Below are positions 1 through 7,975 of a DNA stretch of 64,000 nucleotides, one piece after another. Numbering within the stretch: position 1 is the first letter of the stretch; each line of letters starts with the position of its first letter. The notes beneath the pieces are model-generated. The model ran no database searches, was not told where the DNA came from, and was given only the letters and a program-made list of their open reading frames with translations. The stretch is taken from positions 1 through 64,000 of the forward strand of contig NZ_WNKF01000015.1 of NCBI RefSeq assembly GCF_010119225.1. Reading direction: 5' to 3'. Source of the DNA: Cyclobacterium roseum. Its GTDB lineage: Bacteria > Bacteroidota > Bacteroidia > Cytophagales > Cyclobacteriaceae. The position numbers and the translations under genes were made by a program.

Positions 1-297
1 GCGCAAGACCGCGACTACCCCGGGCTGCGCCTCCCTTGTCGGCTTACCCGGGGCTAGTGATATTTCACCCCGTCGGGGCTTGGATTAATTGATTTTCAGT
101 TAATCAGTTAAACAATTAAACCATCGCACCATCATCAAATCACCACATCCTCACAACATCCCTTTGTGCCCTTGGTGACTAAAAAATTCCTGTACGTTCC
201 ATCCGTCCCCCAGTCACTGAGTCTCCCCCTCTCTAAGTCTCTTCGTCTCTCAGTCTTCCCCAAATGCCTCTTTAAAATAAATAATAATTAATTACCT
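1..297. other. Intergenic: partial hairpin repeat and low-complexity tract
   Basis: No gene is visible. Positions 17-54 hold CCCCGGG and CCCGGGG arms and 68-78 a CCCC-GTC-GGGG hairpin followed by TTGG; this resembles the end of the hairpin-rich repeat seen complete at 15575-15791 and 18206-18452. Positions 100-260 are a degenerate tract of CACC/CATC and CTCTC/AAGTCT-type short words that matches the tract at 24106-24330 in inverted orientation. The wecA-like gene begins downstream. Confidence 0.5.
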
Positions 298-321
298 TTG
301 CCAGAACCCTTTTTTACAGCC

Positions 322-1272
322 ATGTACTACCTGATTGCCTTCCTTTTTTTTCTGGGCGCATTGCTCCTCTATTTTCGCCTGGCCGAACGCTACCGGATCA
401 TTGACAAACCCAATGAACGCTCCTCCCATACCCAAAGTACCATCCGTGGTGGGGGCATGGTGTTCGTCCTGGCAGTGATCCTGGCCTGGCTGACGGGGGC
501 AGCCTCCTGGCCACTGGCGCTGGCCATACTGCTGGTCGGTGGGATCAGCATGTGGGACGATATCCGTCCCCTGCATCAATTGCCGCGCATCAGCGCTCAC
601 TTCCTGGCCACTGCACTGCTGCTGCTGGACCTGGGGCAGGGCACCCACCTGGGAGTCTGGATACCCCTGCTGTTTTTCATGCTGATCGGCTGGACCAACC
701 TGTTTAATTTTATGGATGGCATCAATGGGATTACCGTGCTCTACGCGCTGGTAGCCCTGGGGAGTTTTGCCCTGGTTCCGGAAATGGCAGGGGAAAGGCA
801 ACTGCTCCTGCTGCTGGCACTGGCTTGCCTTGCCTTTGCCTGGTTCAATGTGCGGAAAAAAGCCCGCTGTTTTGCCGGGGACGTCGGCTCTGTCAGCATG
901 GCCATGGTGCTGGGCTACCTGATGATCAAGCTAATTATCCTTACAGGTAATCCGGCGTACCTGTTTTTCTTTACCATATATGGCCTGGATGCCGTGATCA
1001 CCCTCTTGCTGCGTCTTTACCGAAGGGAAAATATCTTCCAACCCCACCGCAGCCACCTCTACCAGTACCTGGCCAATGAGGCAGGTATTCCCCATGTGCA
1101 GGTCTCCCTGGCCTATGCCGGACTGCAGTTGATGATCAACGGGATATGGGTCTATGGTATAGGCCTGGAAACCTTTCATTGGTTCGCTGCCATGATCTTT
1201 GTTTTGGTGATGATATCGGGCTATTTGGGATTCCGGCATTGGCTAATTAAAAAAAAACGTAAAAAATATTGA
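322..1272 (+). CDS. WecA/MraY-type polyprenol-phosphate HexNAc-1-phosphate transferase
   Basis: This is a polytopic integral-membrane glycosyltransferase of family 4 (WecA, MraY, TagO). Such enzymes move a HexNAc-1-phosphate from a UDP-sugar to undecaprenyl phosphate to start a surface glycan. The protein is almost entirely hydrophobic helices and carries the family marks: an Asp-Asp pair in a SMWDD segment, NLFNFMDGINGI, AGDVGS, and a C-terminal cytoplasmic HRSHLYQ segment resembling the HxH motif. The ATG at 322 is preferred to an in-frame TTG at 298 because it opens directly into the first membrane helix. It heads the polysaccharide locus, but a 226 bp gap with its own promoter-like element separates it from the next gene. 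The exact sugar cannot be read from sequence. Confidence 0.88.
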   Translation: MYYLIAFLFFLGALLLYFRLAERYRIIDKPNERSSHTQSTIRGGGMVFVLAVILAWLTGAASWPLALAILLVGGISMWDDIRPLHQLPRISAHFLATALLLLDLGQGTHLGVWIPLLFFMLIGWTNLFNFMDGINGITVLYALVALGSFALVPEMAGERQLLLLLALACLAFAWFNVRKKARCFAGDVGSVSMAMVLGYLMIKLIILTGNPAYLFFFTIYGLDAVITLLLRLYRRENIFQPHRSHLYQYLANEAGIPHVQVSLAYAGLQLMINGIWVYGIGLETFHWFAAMIFVLVMISGYLGFRHWLIKKKRKKY

Positions 1273-1462
1273 AAAAAAAATTCCTGAGATCCAACCGCCT
1301 TATACGGATCAAATAGTTTTAATTATCAGGAAAATGCCACAAGCCCATAAGAAAAAGTACTTGATTTTTTTGGTGAAAAAATTATCCGATTTTTAAGAAT
1401 TATGGGGGGTTAAATTTGCTTTACCTGGAAGGAATATCATTTAATTTTTCTGCAAATATTTA

Positions 1463-1470
1463 TATCTTTA
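1463..1470 (+). promoter_or_regulatory. Candidate -7 element for the pglE-pglC-pglD genes
   Basis: TATCTTTA matches seven of eight positions of the Bacteroidota TAnnTTTG element and lies 29 bp before the aminotransferase ATG. The region 1273-1498 is AT-rich and otherwise empty. No convincing -33 TTTG is visible at the ideal distance. Confidence 0.35.
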
Positions 1471-1498
1471 GCAAGTAGTATCGAATTACAGGGAAGTA

Positions 1499-2665
1499 AT
1501 GGAAAAATGTAAAGAAAGAATTTACCTGTCTTTTCCGGAATTTCAGGGTGCAGAAATAAAGCATGTCATGGCGGCCATGGAAGAAGGGCAAATCGCTACT
1601 CATGGCAGGTTTATTACCGCATTCGAGCTGGGATTGTCCAGGAAGTTTGAGGCTTCCCATGTAGTGGCCATCAATTCCGGTACTTCCGCTATTCATCTGG
1701 CCTTGCACCTGCTGGGGGTAGGACCTGGAGACGAGGTGCTCTGCCAGAGTTTTACATTTATTGCCTCTACCAATCCCATTCTTTACCTGGGAGCCCAACC
1801 CCTACTGGTGGACAGTGAAAGGGAAACATGGAACATGTGTCCGGATACCCTGGAACGAACGATTCAGGAGCGGCTTCGAATGGGAAAAAAGCCCAAGGCC
1901 ATCGTGGTAGTCAACCTTTTCGGCATGCCGGCCAACTGGCCCCGAATCAGGGACATCAGCCAACGGTACCAAATACCCGTGATTGAAGATGCAGCAGAGG
2001 CGGTAGGATCCCGTATTGGGGGACAGTATGCCGGAACATTTGGAGATTTGGGCATTTTTTCTTTCAACGGCAACAAGATCATCACCACCGGAAGTGGAGG
2101 AGCCTTACTTACCGACAACCGATTTCTGGCCAAAAAAGCCAGCTACCTTTCAACTCAGGCAAAGCTGGATTTTCCCCATTACGAGCATTCCGAATTGGGA
2201 TTCAATTATAAAATGAACAATATTTCTGCTGGGATCGGTCTGGCGCAGCTCGACAGCCTGGAGGAGCGGATCCAAAAAAGAAGGGCCATCTTCCGGAGGT
2301 ACCAGCAATTCCTGCAGGAACTCCCAGGTATCCACTTTTTGAAGGAACCAGCAGGTTTTTTCTCCAACCGCTGGCTCACCACCATGGTAATAGACCCCCT
2401 TCTGGCAGGGTTTTCTTCCAGGGAGTTGATGATTAGCCTGCAGGATCAGGAAATCGAATCCAGGTTATTGTGGAAACCCATGCACCTGCAGCCCCTATAT
2501 AAAAACACGCCCTTCTTTGGAACAGGTGTCTCTTCGGCCCTTTTCTCTCAGGGCATCTGCCTTCCGAGTAGCACAGGCCTGACGGAGGAAGAAATGGACC
2601 GGGTATTGGATGTGGTTTTTTTGTTGCACAAGGACATCATGAAGGTGTCAGATAAACTGTCGTGA
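1499..2665 (+). CDS. DegT/DnrJ/EryC1 sugar aminotransferase (PglE-like)
   Basis: This is a PLP-dependent aminotransferase of the DegT/DnrJ/EryC1 family, which converts nucleotide-linked 4-keto-6-deoxy sugars to 4-amino sugars. The 388-residue length is normal. The phosphate-binding SGTSAIHLAL segment is near residues 60-69, the cofactor-stacking VIEDAAEA near 161-168, and the internal-aldimine lysine is probably Lys193 in SFNGNKIITTG. The following gene starts inside its stop codon, so the two are co-translated. With the PglC-, PglD- and PglF-like genes here, the likeliest role is the PglE step of UDP-bacillosamine synthesis (amination of UDP-4-keto-6-deoxy-GlcNAc). Another amino sugar such as a perosamine- or viosamine-type sugar remains possible. 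Confidence 0.9.
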   Translation: MEKCKERIYLSFPEFQGAEIKHVMAAMEEGQIATHGRFITAFELGLSRKFEASHVVAINSGTSAIHLALHLLGVGPGDEVLCQSFTFIASTNPILYLGAQPLLVDSERETWNMCPDTLERTIQERLRMGKKPKAIVVVNLFGMPANWPRIRDISQRYQIPVIEDAAEAVGSRIGGQYAGTFGDLGIFSFNGNKIITTGSGGALLTDNRFLAKKASYLSTQAKLDFPHYEHSELGFNYKMNNISAGIGLAQLDSLEERIQKRRAIFRRYQQFLQELPGIHFLKEPAGFFSNRWLTTMVIDPLLAGFSSRELMISLQDQEIESRLLWKPMHLQPLYKNTPFFGTGVSSALFSQGICLPSSTGLTEEEMDRVLDVVFLLHKDIMKVSDKLS

Positions 2666-3270
2666 AAGTGGGAAAACGAATCTTTGATTTTTTAGTAGCC
2701 CTGGTACTGTTGACGGTGCTTTCTCCGCTGATGGCAGCCTTGGTGGTTCTGCTCTGGTTGAAAGAGGAGGGGCCGGTGTTTTTTACGCAAACCCGTACCG
2801 GCAGGTCTGGCAGGCCCTTTGCCTTGCTGAAATTCCGCACCATGTCCGAAGCCCGGGACCTGTCGGGAAAACTATTGAGCGATGAAGAACGGATGACCGA
2901 GGTTGGCAGCTGGTTAAGGCAAAGTTCGCTGGATGAATTGCCGCAATTGTATTGTGTGCTCCGGGGAGAAATGAGTTTGGTGGGGCCCCGGCCCCTGCTG
3001 CCGGAATACCTCCCCCTCTATTCTGAAGAACAAAACCGCCGCCATGAAGTCCTACCGGGCATCACCGGTATCGCCCAGATCAAAGGCCGCAACATGCTGA
3101 GTTGGGAAGAAAAGTTCCGCTATGATACCTGGTATGTACGGAATCGCTGTTTTCTGTTGGATATAAAAATCCTGTACCTGACCATCAGGCCGCTGATCCG
3201 AAAGGAATATATTTATCCGGAAGGAAGCCTTTCGGTAGCACCATTCCGCGGAAAGCGGCAAAGTGCCTGA
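2662..3270 (+). CDS. Monotopic phosphoglycosyl transferase (PglC-like sugar transferase)
   Basis: This is a bacterial sugar transferase of the small PglC type, 202 residues, with one N-terminal re-entrant helix (residues 8-32, with Ser-Pro at 21-22) and a cytosolic catalytic domain. The catalytic Asp-Glu dyad is Asp91-Glu92 in SSLDELPQL, close to the numbering in Campylobacter PglC. KFRTM, SLVGPRPLLPEY and PGITGIAQIKGR are further family blocks. It would transfer a sugar-1-phosphate, probably di-N-acetylbacillosamine phosphate, onto undecaprenyl phosphate at the inner face of the membrane. The GTG start at 2662 overlaps the aminotransferase stop by 4 bp (GTGA), which fixes the start. Confidence 0.92.
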   Translation: MKVGKRIFDFLVALVLLTVLSPLMAALVVLLWLKEEGPVFFTQTRTGRSGRPFALLKFRTMSEARDLSGKLLSDEERMTEVGSWLRQSSLDELPQLYCVLRGEMSLVGPRPLLPEYLPLYSEEQNRRHEVLPGITGIAQIKGRNMLSWEEKFRYDTWYVRNRCFLLDIKILYLTIRPLIRKEYIYPEGSLSVAPFRGKRQSA

Positions 3271-3290
3271 ACCAAAAATTTTCTGATTAC

Positions 3291-3908
3291 ATGTATATCT
3301 TTGGAGCATCCGGCCATGGGAAAGTAATCATTGACCTGCTAGGCCCGGAGGACCGGGTGCATGGTGTCTTTGATGACAATACCCACTTAACCCGACTGAT
3401 GGAGTTTCCGGTGCTTGGGCCTGTTCCCGATCATTTTATTTTTGATCATCCCTTATTGATAGCCATAGGAGACAATAGCGCACGCCAAAAGGTTTACCTG
3501 CGGTACCGGGAAAGGGCGGATTTTGGCCGCCTGATCCATAATTCCGCTATTTTCAGCAAGCGGGCTGCGATGGGAGCAGGCACGGTAGTGATGGAAAGGT
3601 GCCTGGTGAAAGTGGACAGCTGGTTGGGCAGGCAGGTCATCGTCAATACGGCGGCTTCCATCGACCACGATTGCAGGATTTCGGATTTTGCACACATCGC
3701 TCCCGGAGCCATCCTCTGCGGAGGGGTCCGTGTGGGGGAGGGAACCCTGATTGGTGCTGGCAGTACGGTTTTGCCGGGCATCCAAATCGGGTCCTGGGCC
3801 AAAATAGGTGCCGGATCAGTAGTCACCCGCAACGTACCCGATGGCAGCACCTGGATTGGAAATGGCTTGCGTACCGCTCCTCGGGACCCCGCTCCTCGGG
3901 ATTTGTAA
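3291..3908 (+). CDS. PglD/NeuD-family sugar O/N-acyltransferase with a repeat-encoded tail
   Basis: This is a left-handed beta-helix acetyltransferase with an N-terminal Rossmann-like nucleotide-sugar-binding domain (YIFGASGHGKVI at residues 2-13) and hexapeptide repeats from about residue 85 to 195. His126 in SIDHDC aligns with the catalytic base of PglD, which acetylates the C4 amine of UDP-4-amino-sugars. It lies 20 bp after the PglC-like gene in the same direction. The last residues, after about GNGLR, read TAPRDPAPRDL and are encoded by the first palindromes of the repeat array that begins here; the stop codon TAA lies inside a palindrome. The original C-terminus was therefore probably replaced, although the catalytic fold looks complete. 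Confidence 0.9.
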   Translation: MYIFGASGHGKVIIDLLGPEDRVHGVFDDNTHLTRLMEFPVLGPVPDHFIFDHPLLIAIGDNSARQKVYLRYRERADFGRLIHNSAIFSKRAAMGAGTVVMERCLVKVDSWLGRQVIVNTAASIDHDCRISDFAHIAPGAILCGGVRVGEGTLIGAGSTVLPGIQIGSWAKIGAGSVVTRNVPDGSTWIGNGLRTAPRDPAPRDL

Positions 3909-4203
3909 TCCCGAGGACAGATAAAGGGGGGCCCGCTCCTCGGGATTTGCAATTCCGATGACAGATAAAGGGGATTTGCAATCCCCGAAACGTCTCCAAT
4001 TTCCCAAAACGATTCCGCAACCAGGATTACAAATCCTGCTCATCTGTGATTCGACATTGCAAATGTCGAACAGCAAGTATCCTGAGGACAGATAAAGGGG
4101 ATTTGCAATCCCCGAAACGTCTCCAATTTCCCAAAACGATTCCGCAACCAGGATTGCCAATCCTGCTCATCTGTGATTCGACATTGCAAATTTCGAACAG
4201 CGC
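3880..4203 (+). repeat. REP-like palindrome array 1 with a 127 bp tandem duplication
   Basis: The stretch is built from short imperfect palindromes: CCTCGGGATT-TGT-AATCCCGAGG near 3894-3917, GGGGATTTGCAATCCCC near 3971-3987, AGGATTACAAATCCT near 4023-4037 and TTCGACATTGCAAATGTCGA near 4050-4069, joined by linkers such as GACAGATAAAG and ACGATTCCGCAACC. The block beginning ACAGATAAAGGGG at 3961 recurs almost unchanged at 4088, an offset of 127 bp. Reading frames across it (translations rich in PRDLQ or GLQIP) are not genes. The layout resembles bacterial REP/BIME elements; no transposase gene lies nearby. Confidence 0.85.
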
Positions 4204-4277
4204 GGTGCCGGGTGGCGAGCCATAAGATTGCCATTCTTTCCTATTTTTTTTGTAAAAAAGTTTATCTTTCGGCTCAA

Positions 4278-5885
4278 ATGCTACGAACCCTCTTTTTTAC
4301 AATCCTCTTTCTTTGTGTAAACCACATGACCTTGCAGGCCCAGGTTTTTGCCGGTGAGCCCATGCTGGAAGAAGCCGGCAGGAGAATGCAGCTCCTGGGC
4401 AAGGGAGACCACCGGGCCAGTTACCTGATCCGTCCCTTTGATTTACCACTTGCGGAGCTGATGGAAGGTGATAGCCTGGCTCCCGGAAAGGAAATCAGGG
4501 AAAATTGGAAATGGTTACCGGTAAGGGCATCCCTGGGCCATTCCGCCAGCAGGCCCTATGGCTACTATCCTTACCTGAAGGTACCCGCCAGAGGACCCCA
4601 GCTCTGGTTAAATCCCGGGCTGCTATTCCGTAAAAATTGGCTGGAATTCCGCTTTCAACCGGAATTGGTTTTGGCTGGAAACACCACCTATGAGGGATTT
4701 CCGGATAGCTACGGACTGGCCACCAACCGCAGGTATTTCCGTTATCCCAATACACTCAACTATCCGGAGCGTTTTGGTAAGGGAATGCTGTTTCGCCTGG
4801 GCTGGGGGCAATCCAAACTGGCCGCGCACTGGCGCAAATGGGAATTAAGCCTCAGTACCAGCAATATCTGGTGGGGTCCGGGACAGTTTCAGTCGCTTAT
4901 TTTCAGTCATCATGCTCCGGGGTTTCCTCACCTGAGCCTGGGTACCAGGGCACCGCTGCCCACCTTTTTGGGAACCTTTGAAGGACAGGTATTGGTGGGT
5001 AGGCTGGCCAGCACCGCTTATGCTCCCTTGCAGGTGGAGGCACTCAATCAGCAATTTTACCGGCCGCACCGGGAAGATCCGCGCTACCTGAATGCACTGA
5101 TCCTTGCCTACTCTCCCAAGTGGATCAATGGTTTGTCATTGGGTTTTTCGCGGACTTTTCAGATCCATAACCAGGATCGGCCGGCAGGCTTCAGGGCGCT
5201 GATGCCGGTAATCATGCCCCTGATCAAGGAAAATTACGGATTTACCAATGCCAATGGGGAATGGGACCAGCAGGTAGCCGTGTTTGGTAGGTGGGTGTTG
5301 CCACAGGCACAATCAGAGCTTTATTTTGAATATGGACGGCGGGACCATGCATTGAATTGGCGGGAGTTTATCCTCAATCCCGAACATGCCCGGGCTTATT
5401 TGCTGGGATTTTCCAAACTATGGACCCTGGAAAAAGGACATTTTCAAATCCGTGGCGAGATGACTCAGCAGCAGGAATCCATCAACCGCCTGGTCCGCTA
5501 TTCCGGGAACGCCGGCCTTACCTGGCACGGCCATTCCAGGCTTCGCGGATTTACCCATAGGGGAGAGCCGCTGGGAGTGGGCCTGGGTTCCGGTACCAAT
5601 ATGCAAACCTTGGAATTGGCCTATGTACAGGGCTGGAAAAAAACGGGAATACGAATGGAGCGGGTGGCCCGAAATGAGGATTTTTATTATGCGGCAGCAG
5701 GTGCAAATGCAGATTTGGAGCCCTGGACCGATTTGGCCCTGGCCTTGTTATGGGAAAGAAAATTGGCGAACATCAACTTTTCGGCTACCGGGCAATTTAT
5801 TCATTCCCACCATTACCAATGGCAGGCTGCAGCGGGCTTACGTTCTAATTTCAATTTGGAGGTACAAATGGTTTACCATTGGTGA
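4278..5885 (+). CDS. Wzi-family capsule assembly outer-membrane protein
   Basis: This is a 535-residue secreted protein beginning with a signal peptide (MLRTLFFTILFLCV..., cleavage after about LQAQ at residue 20), followed by a sequence dominated by alternating aromatic/polar beta strands. The IWWGPGQFQSLIF and HHAPGFPHL blocks are typical of the Bacteroidota branch of the Wzi capsule assembly family, an 18-strand outer-membrane barrel that anchors or organises exported polysaccharide. The ATG at 4278 is chosen over 35 further in-frame codons upstream because those run into the repeat array and lack signal-peptide character. It stands between the two repeat arrays, upstream of the PglF-like gene. 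A TATCTTTC element at 4263-4270 is too close to the ATG to be a confident promoter. Confidence 0.85.
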   Translation: MLRTLFFTILFLCVNHMTLQAQVFAGEPMLEEAGRRMQLLGKGDHRASYLIRPFDLPLAELMEGDSLAPGKEIRENWKWLPVRASLGHSASRPYGYYPYLKVPARGPQLWLNPGLLFRKNWLEFRFQPELVLAGNTTYEGFPDSYGLATNRRYFRYPNTLNYPERFGKGMLFRLGWGQSKLAAHWRKWELSLSTSNIWWGPGQFQSLIFSHHAPGFPHLSLGTRAPLPTFLGTFEGQVLVGRLASTAYAPLQVEALNQQFYRPHREDPRYLNALILAYSPKWINGLSLGFSRTFQIHNQDRPAGFRALMPVIMPLIKENYGFTNANGEWDQQVAVFGRWVLPQAQSELYFEYGRRDHALNWREFILNPEHARAYLLGFSKLWTLEKGHFQIRGEMTQQQESINRLVRYSGNAGLTWHGHSRLRGFTHRGEPLGVGLGSGTNMQTLELAYVQGWKKTGIRMERVARNEDFYYAAAGANADLEPWTDLALALLWERKLANINFSATGQFIHSHHYQWQAAAGLRSNFNLEVQMVYHW

Positions 5886-5972
5886 AAATCGATTCAAAAG
5901 CCAGGTATGCGCCTTTTACTGAATGTTATATTCATTTTGAGAAAGTATTTTTCAAAGAATAAGTTTGGCTTT

Positions 5973-6000
5973 TTTGTAAGGTGAAAAACCATTATCTTTG
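5973..6000 (+). promoter_or_regulatory. Bacteroidota-type promoter for the pglF-like gene
   Basis: TTTG at 5973-5976 and a perfect TAnnTTTG element (TATCTTTG, 5993-6000) are separated by 16 bp, slightly short for the usual spacing. The element lies 41 bp before the ATG at 6042. Confidence 0.5.
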
Positions 6001-6041
6001 GTATATATTTATTGGCAGCTCCTAACCATAAGTTTTTATTC

Positions 6042-7958
6042 ATGTTTTTTTCGAAAAAAATCAGCATTCTACCCAGGTGGCTTATCGCTTGTCTTGATAG
6101 TATTATTCTTTTCGTATCCATTTTCTTTGCCTATTTCCTCGCTACCAATTTCGATTGGTTACGGATGGCTGACCTGCAGGTTTTTCAGGGAACCCTCACG
6201 TTTGTTTTAATTGGCCTTTTTGTAATGTTTCAGACAAAAAGTTATACCGGAATCGTGCGTCATACCGGTATCATGGATGGGATGTTAATCCTGCGTACAG
6301 TTGGCTTTACGGTATTGGCGGTGTCGGTTCTTAATTTGTTAAAGGTGATGCTATATGGTGGGGGCAGGGTGGTACCCTTTGCTGTGCTGATCATCGGCGG
6401 AGTACTCGCTTTGTTCTTCCTGATTACCTACCGCCTGCTGGTAAAGGATTTTTTCAGAAAAAACAAGCTCAAAGGGATGGATTTGCCAAAGAAAAAAATA
6501 CTGATCTATGGAGCAGGTGAGGCGGGAAGCATTACCTACCGGGCCGTGGTCAAAGACAGCCAGTACCAGTTTCTGGTCTACGGTTTTTTGGATGATGACC
6601 CCCGGAAGAAAGGCAAGTATTTTGAGGGATTGCCCGTGTTCGGTAACGTTGACGAATTGGCGGACCTGGCGGAAAGATATGAGCTGGAAGAATTGATCAT
6701 CGCCATCATTGACCTCCCGCCCAGACGAAAGCGGGAAATCATTGATGCCTGCATCCGGTTGGATATCCATGCGATGACGATACCTCCGGTAAACCAGTGG
6801 ATAGGGGGGAACCTTAGTCCCGGGGCACTTAGAGATGTAAAAATAGAGGATTTGCTCGGTAGGGAATCCATATGTCTGAAAAACAGCAGGGTTTCCGCGC
6901 TGATATCAGGCAAGCGGGTGCTGGTCACAGGGGCCGCCGGATCCATAGGAAGTGAATTGTCCAAACAGATAGCCAGGTGCGCTCCGGAGGTTTTGGTCTT
7001 GCTGGATATGGCCGAATCTCCCCTGCATGATCAGGAGGTATTTATCCAGAATGAATTCAAAGAGCTGCCGCTTCATGCCATTTTGGAGGATGTGACCAAC
7101 CTGGAAGGGCTCAAAAAGGTGTTTGAGGTTTACAAGCCCGATTTTGTTTTCCATGCCGCGGCGTTAAAACATGTGCCCATGATGGAAAAGTATCCGGTCA
7201 AAGCCGTTCAGTGTAATCTCCTGGGCACAAAAAATGTGGCGGATTGTGCGGTGGCCTATGGCGTAAAAAAAATGGTCATGGTCAGCACAGACAAGGCCGT
7301 AAATCCCACCAATGTGATGGGGGCCAGCAAAAGGTTGGCTGAGATGTATGTACAATCCCTGGACAAATCTCAAAAGGAGGAACACAAATCAGGTACAGCC
7401 TTTATCACTACCCGCTTTGGAAATGTATTGGGATCAAACGGTTCTGTCATTCCCTTGTTCAAACGGCAGATTAAAAATGGAGGACCTTTGACGGTCACTG
7501 ACCCCGACGTTACGCGATATTTCATGACCATACCCGAGGCCTGTGACTTGGTATTGGAGGCAGGAGCCATGGGTAAGGGAGGTGAGATTTTTGTTTTTGA
7601 CATGGGTGAACCGATCAGGATCATTGATCTGGCAAGAAAAATGATTTACCTCAGTGGTAAAAAGCCCGGTGTGGACATCGACATAGAAATTACGGGATTG
7701 CGGCCCGGAGAAAAGTTGTACGAGGAAGTATTGGATTCCGGAGAACAGTCCGTTGAAACCCACCATCCCAAGATAAAAATAGCCCTGGTCCGCCCCGGCA
7801 ACTTTCAGGAAATCAAAAGAAAAATGCGATTGTTTGAAACCTTATTTGATCCCGAAGATGAAATGCAGCTGGTGTTGCACATGAAAAAAATGGTCCCCGA
7901 ATACATCAGCAAAATGTCCCGCTTTGAAGTTCTGGATGGGCAGAAAGTGGAGAAATAA
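6042..7958 (+). CDS. Membrane-bound nucleotide-sugar 4,6-dehydratase (PglF/CapD/WbpM family)
   Basis: The N-terminus has four membrane helices (about residues 5-130), then a NAD-binding-like domain (KKKILIYGAGEAGS near residue 147) and a C-terminal extended short-chain dehydrogenase/dehydratase domain with VLVTGAAGSIGSEL near residue 298 and STDKAVNPTNVMGASKR near 420. In this family a Met replaces the classical active-site Tyr (MGASK instead of YxxxK), as here. The reaction is 4,6-dehydration of UDP-GlcNAc, the first committed step to bacillosamine, QuiNAc or FucNAc sugars. The ATG at 6042 is preferred to a TTG at 6012; 638 residues is the usual length. The gene is probably transcribed from its own promoter, unlike pglE-pglC-pglD. 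Confidence 0.92.
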   Translation: MFFSKKISILPRWLIACLDSIILFVSIFFAYFLATNFDWLRMADLQVFQGTLTFVLIGLFVMFQTKSYTGIVRHTGIMDGMLILRTVGFTVLAVSVLNLLKVMLYGGGRVVPFAVLIIGGVLALFFLITYRLLVKDFFRKNKLKGMDLPKKKILIYGAGEAGSITYRAVVKDSQYQFLVYGFLDDDPRKKGKYFEGLPVFGNVDELADLAERYELEELIIAIIDLPPRRKREIIDACIRLDIHAMTIPPVNQWIGGNLSPGALRDVKIEDLLGRESICLKNSRVSALISGKRVLVTGAAGSIGSELSKQIARCAPEVLVLLDMAESPLHDQEVFIQNEFKELPLHAILEDVTNLEGLKKVFEVYKPDFVFHAAALKHVPMMEKYPVKAVQCNLLGTKNVADCAVAYGVKKMVMVSTDKAVNPTNVMGASKRLAEMYVQSLDKSQKEEHKSGTAFITTRFGNVLGSNGSVIPLFKRQIKNGGPLTVTDPDVTRYFMTIPEACDLVLEAGAMGKGGEIFVFDMGEPIRIIDLARKMIYLSGKKPGVDIDIEITGLRPGEKLYEEVLDSGEQSVETHHPKIKIALVRPGNFQEIKRKMRLFETLFDPEDEMQLVLHMKKMVPEYISKMSRFEVLDGQKVEK

Positions 7959-7975
7959 TTTCTCCCGCACCGCGT

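Noticed and set aside
3880-4203. CRISPR array
   Set aside because: The repeated unit is about 127 bp of mixed palindromes with no short identical repeat/unique-spacer alternation, and no cas genes are present.
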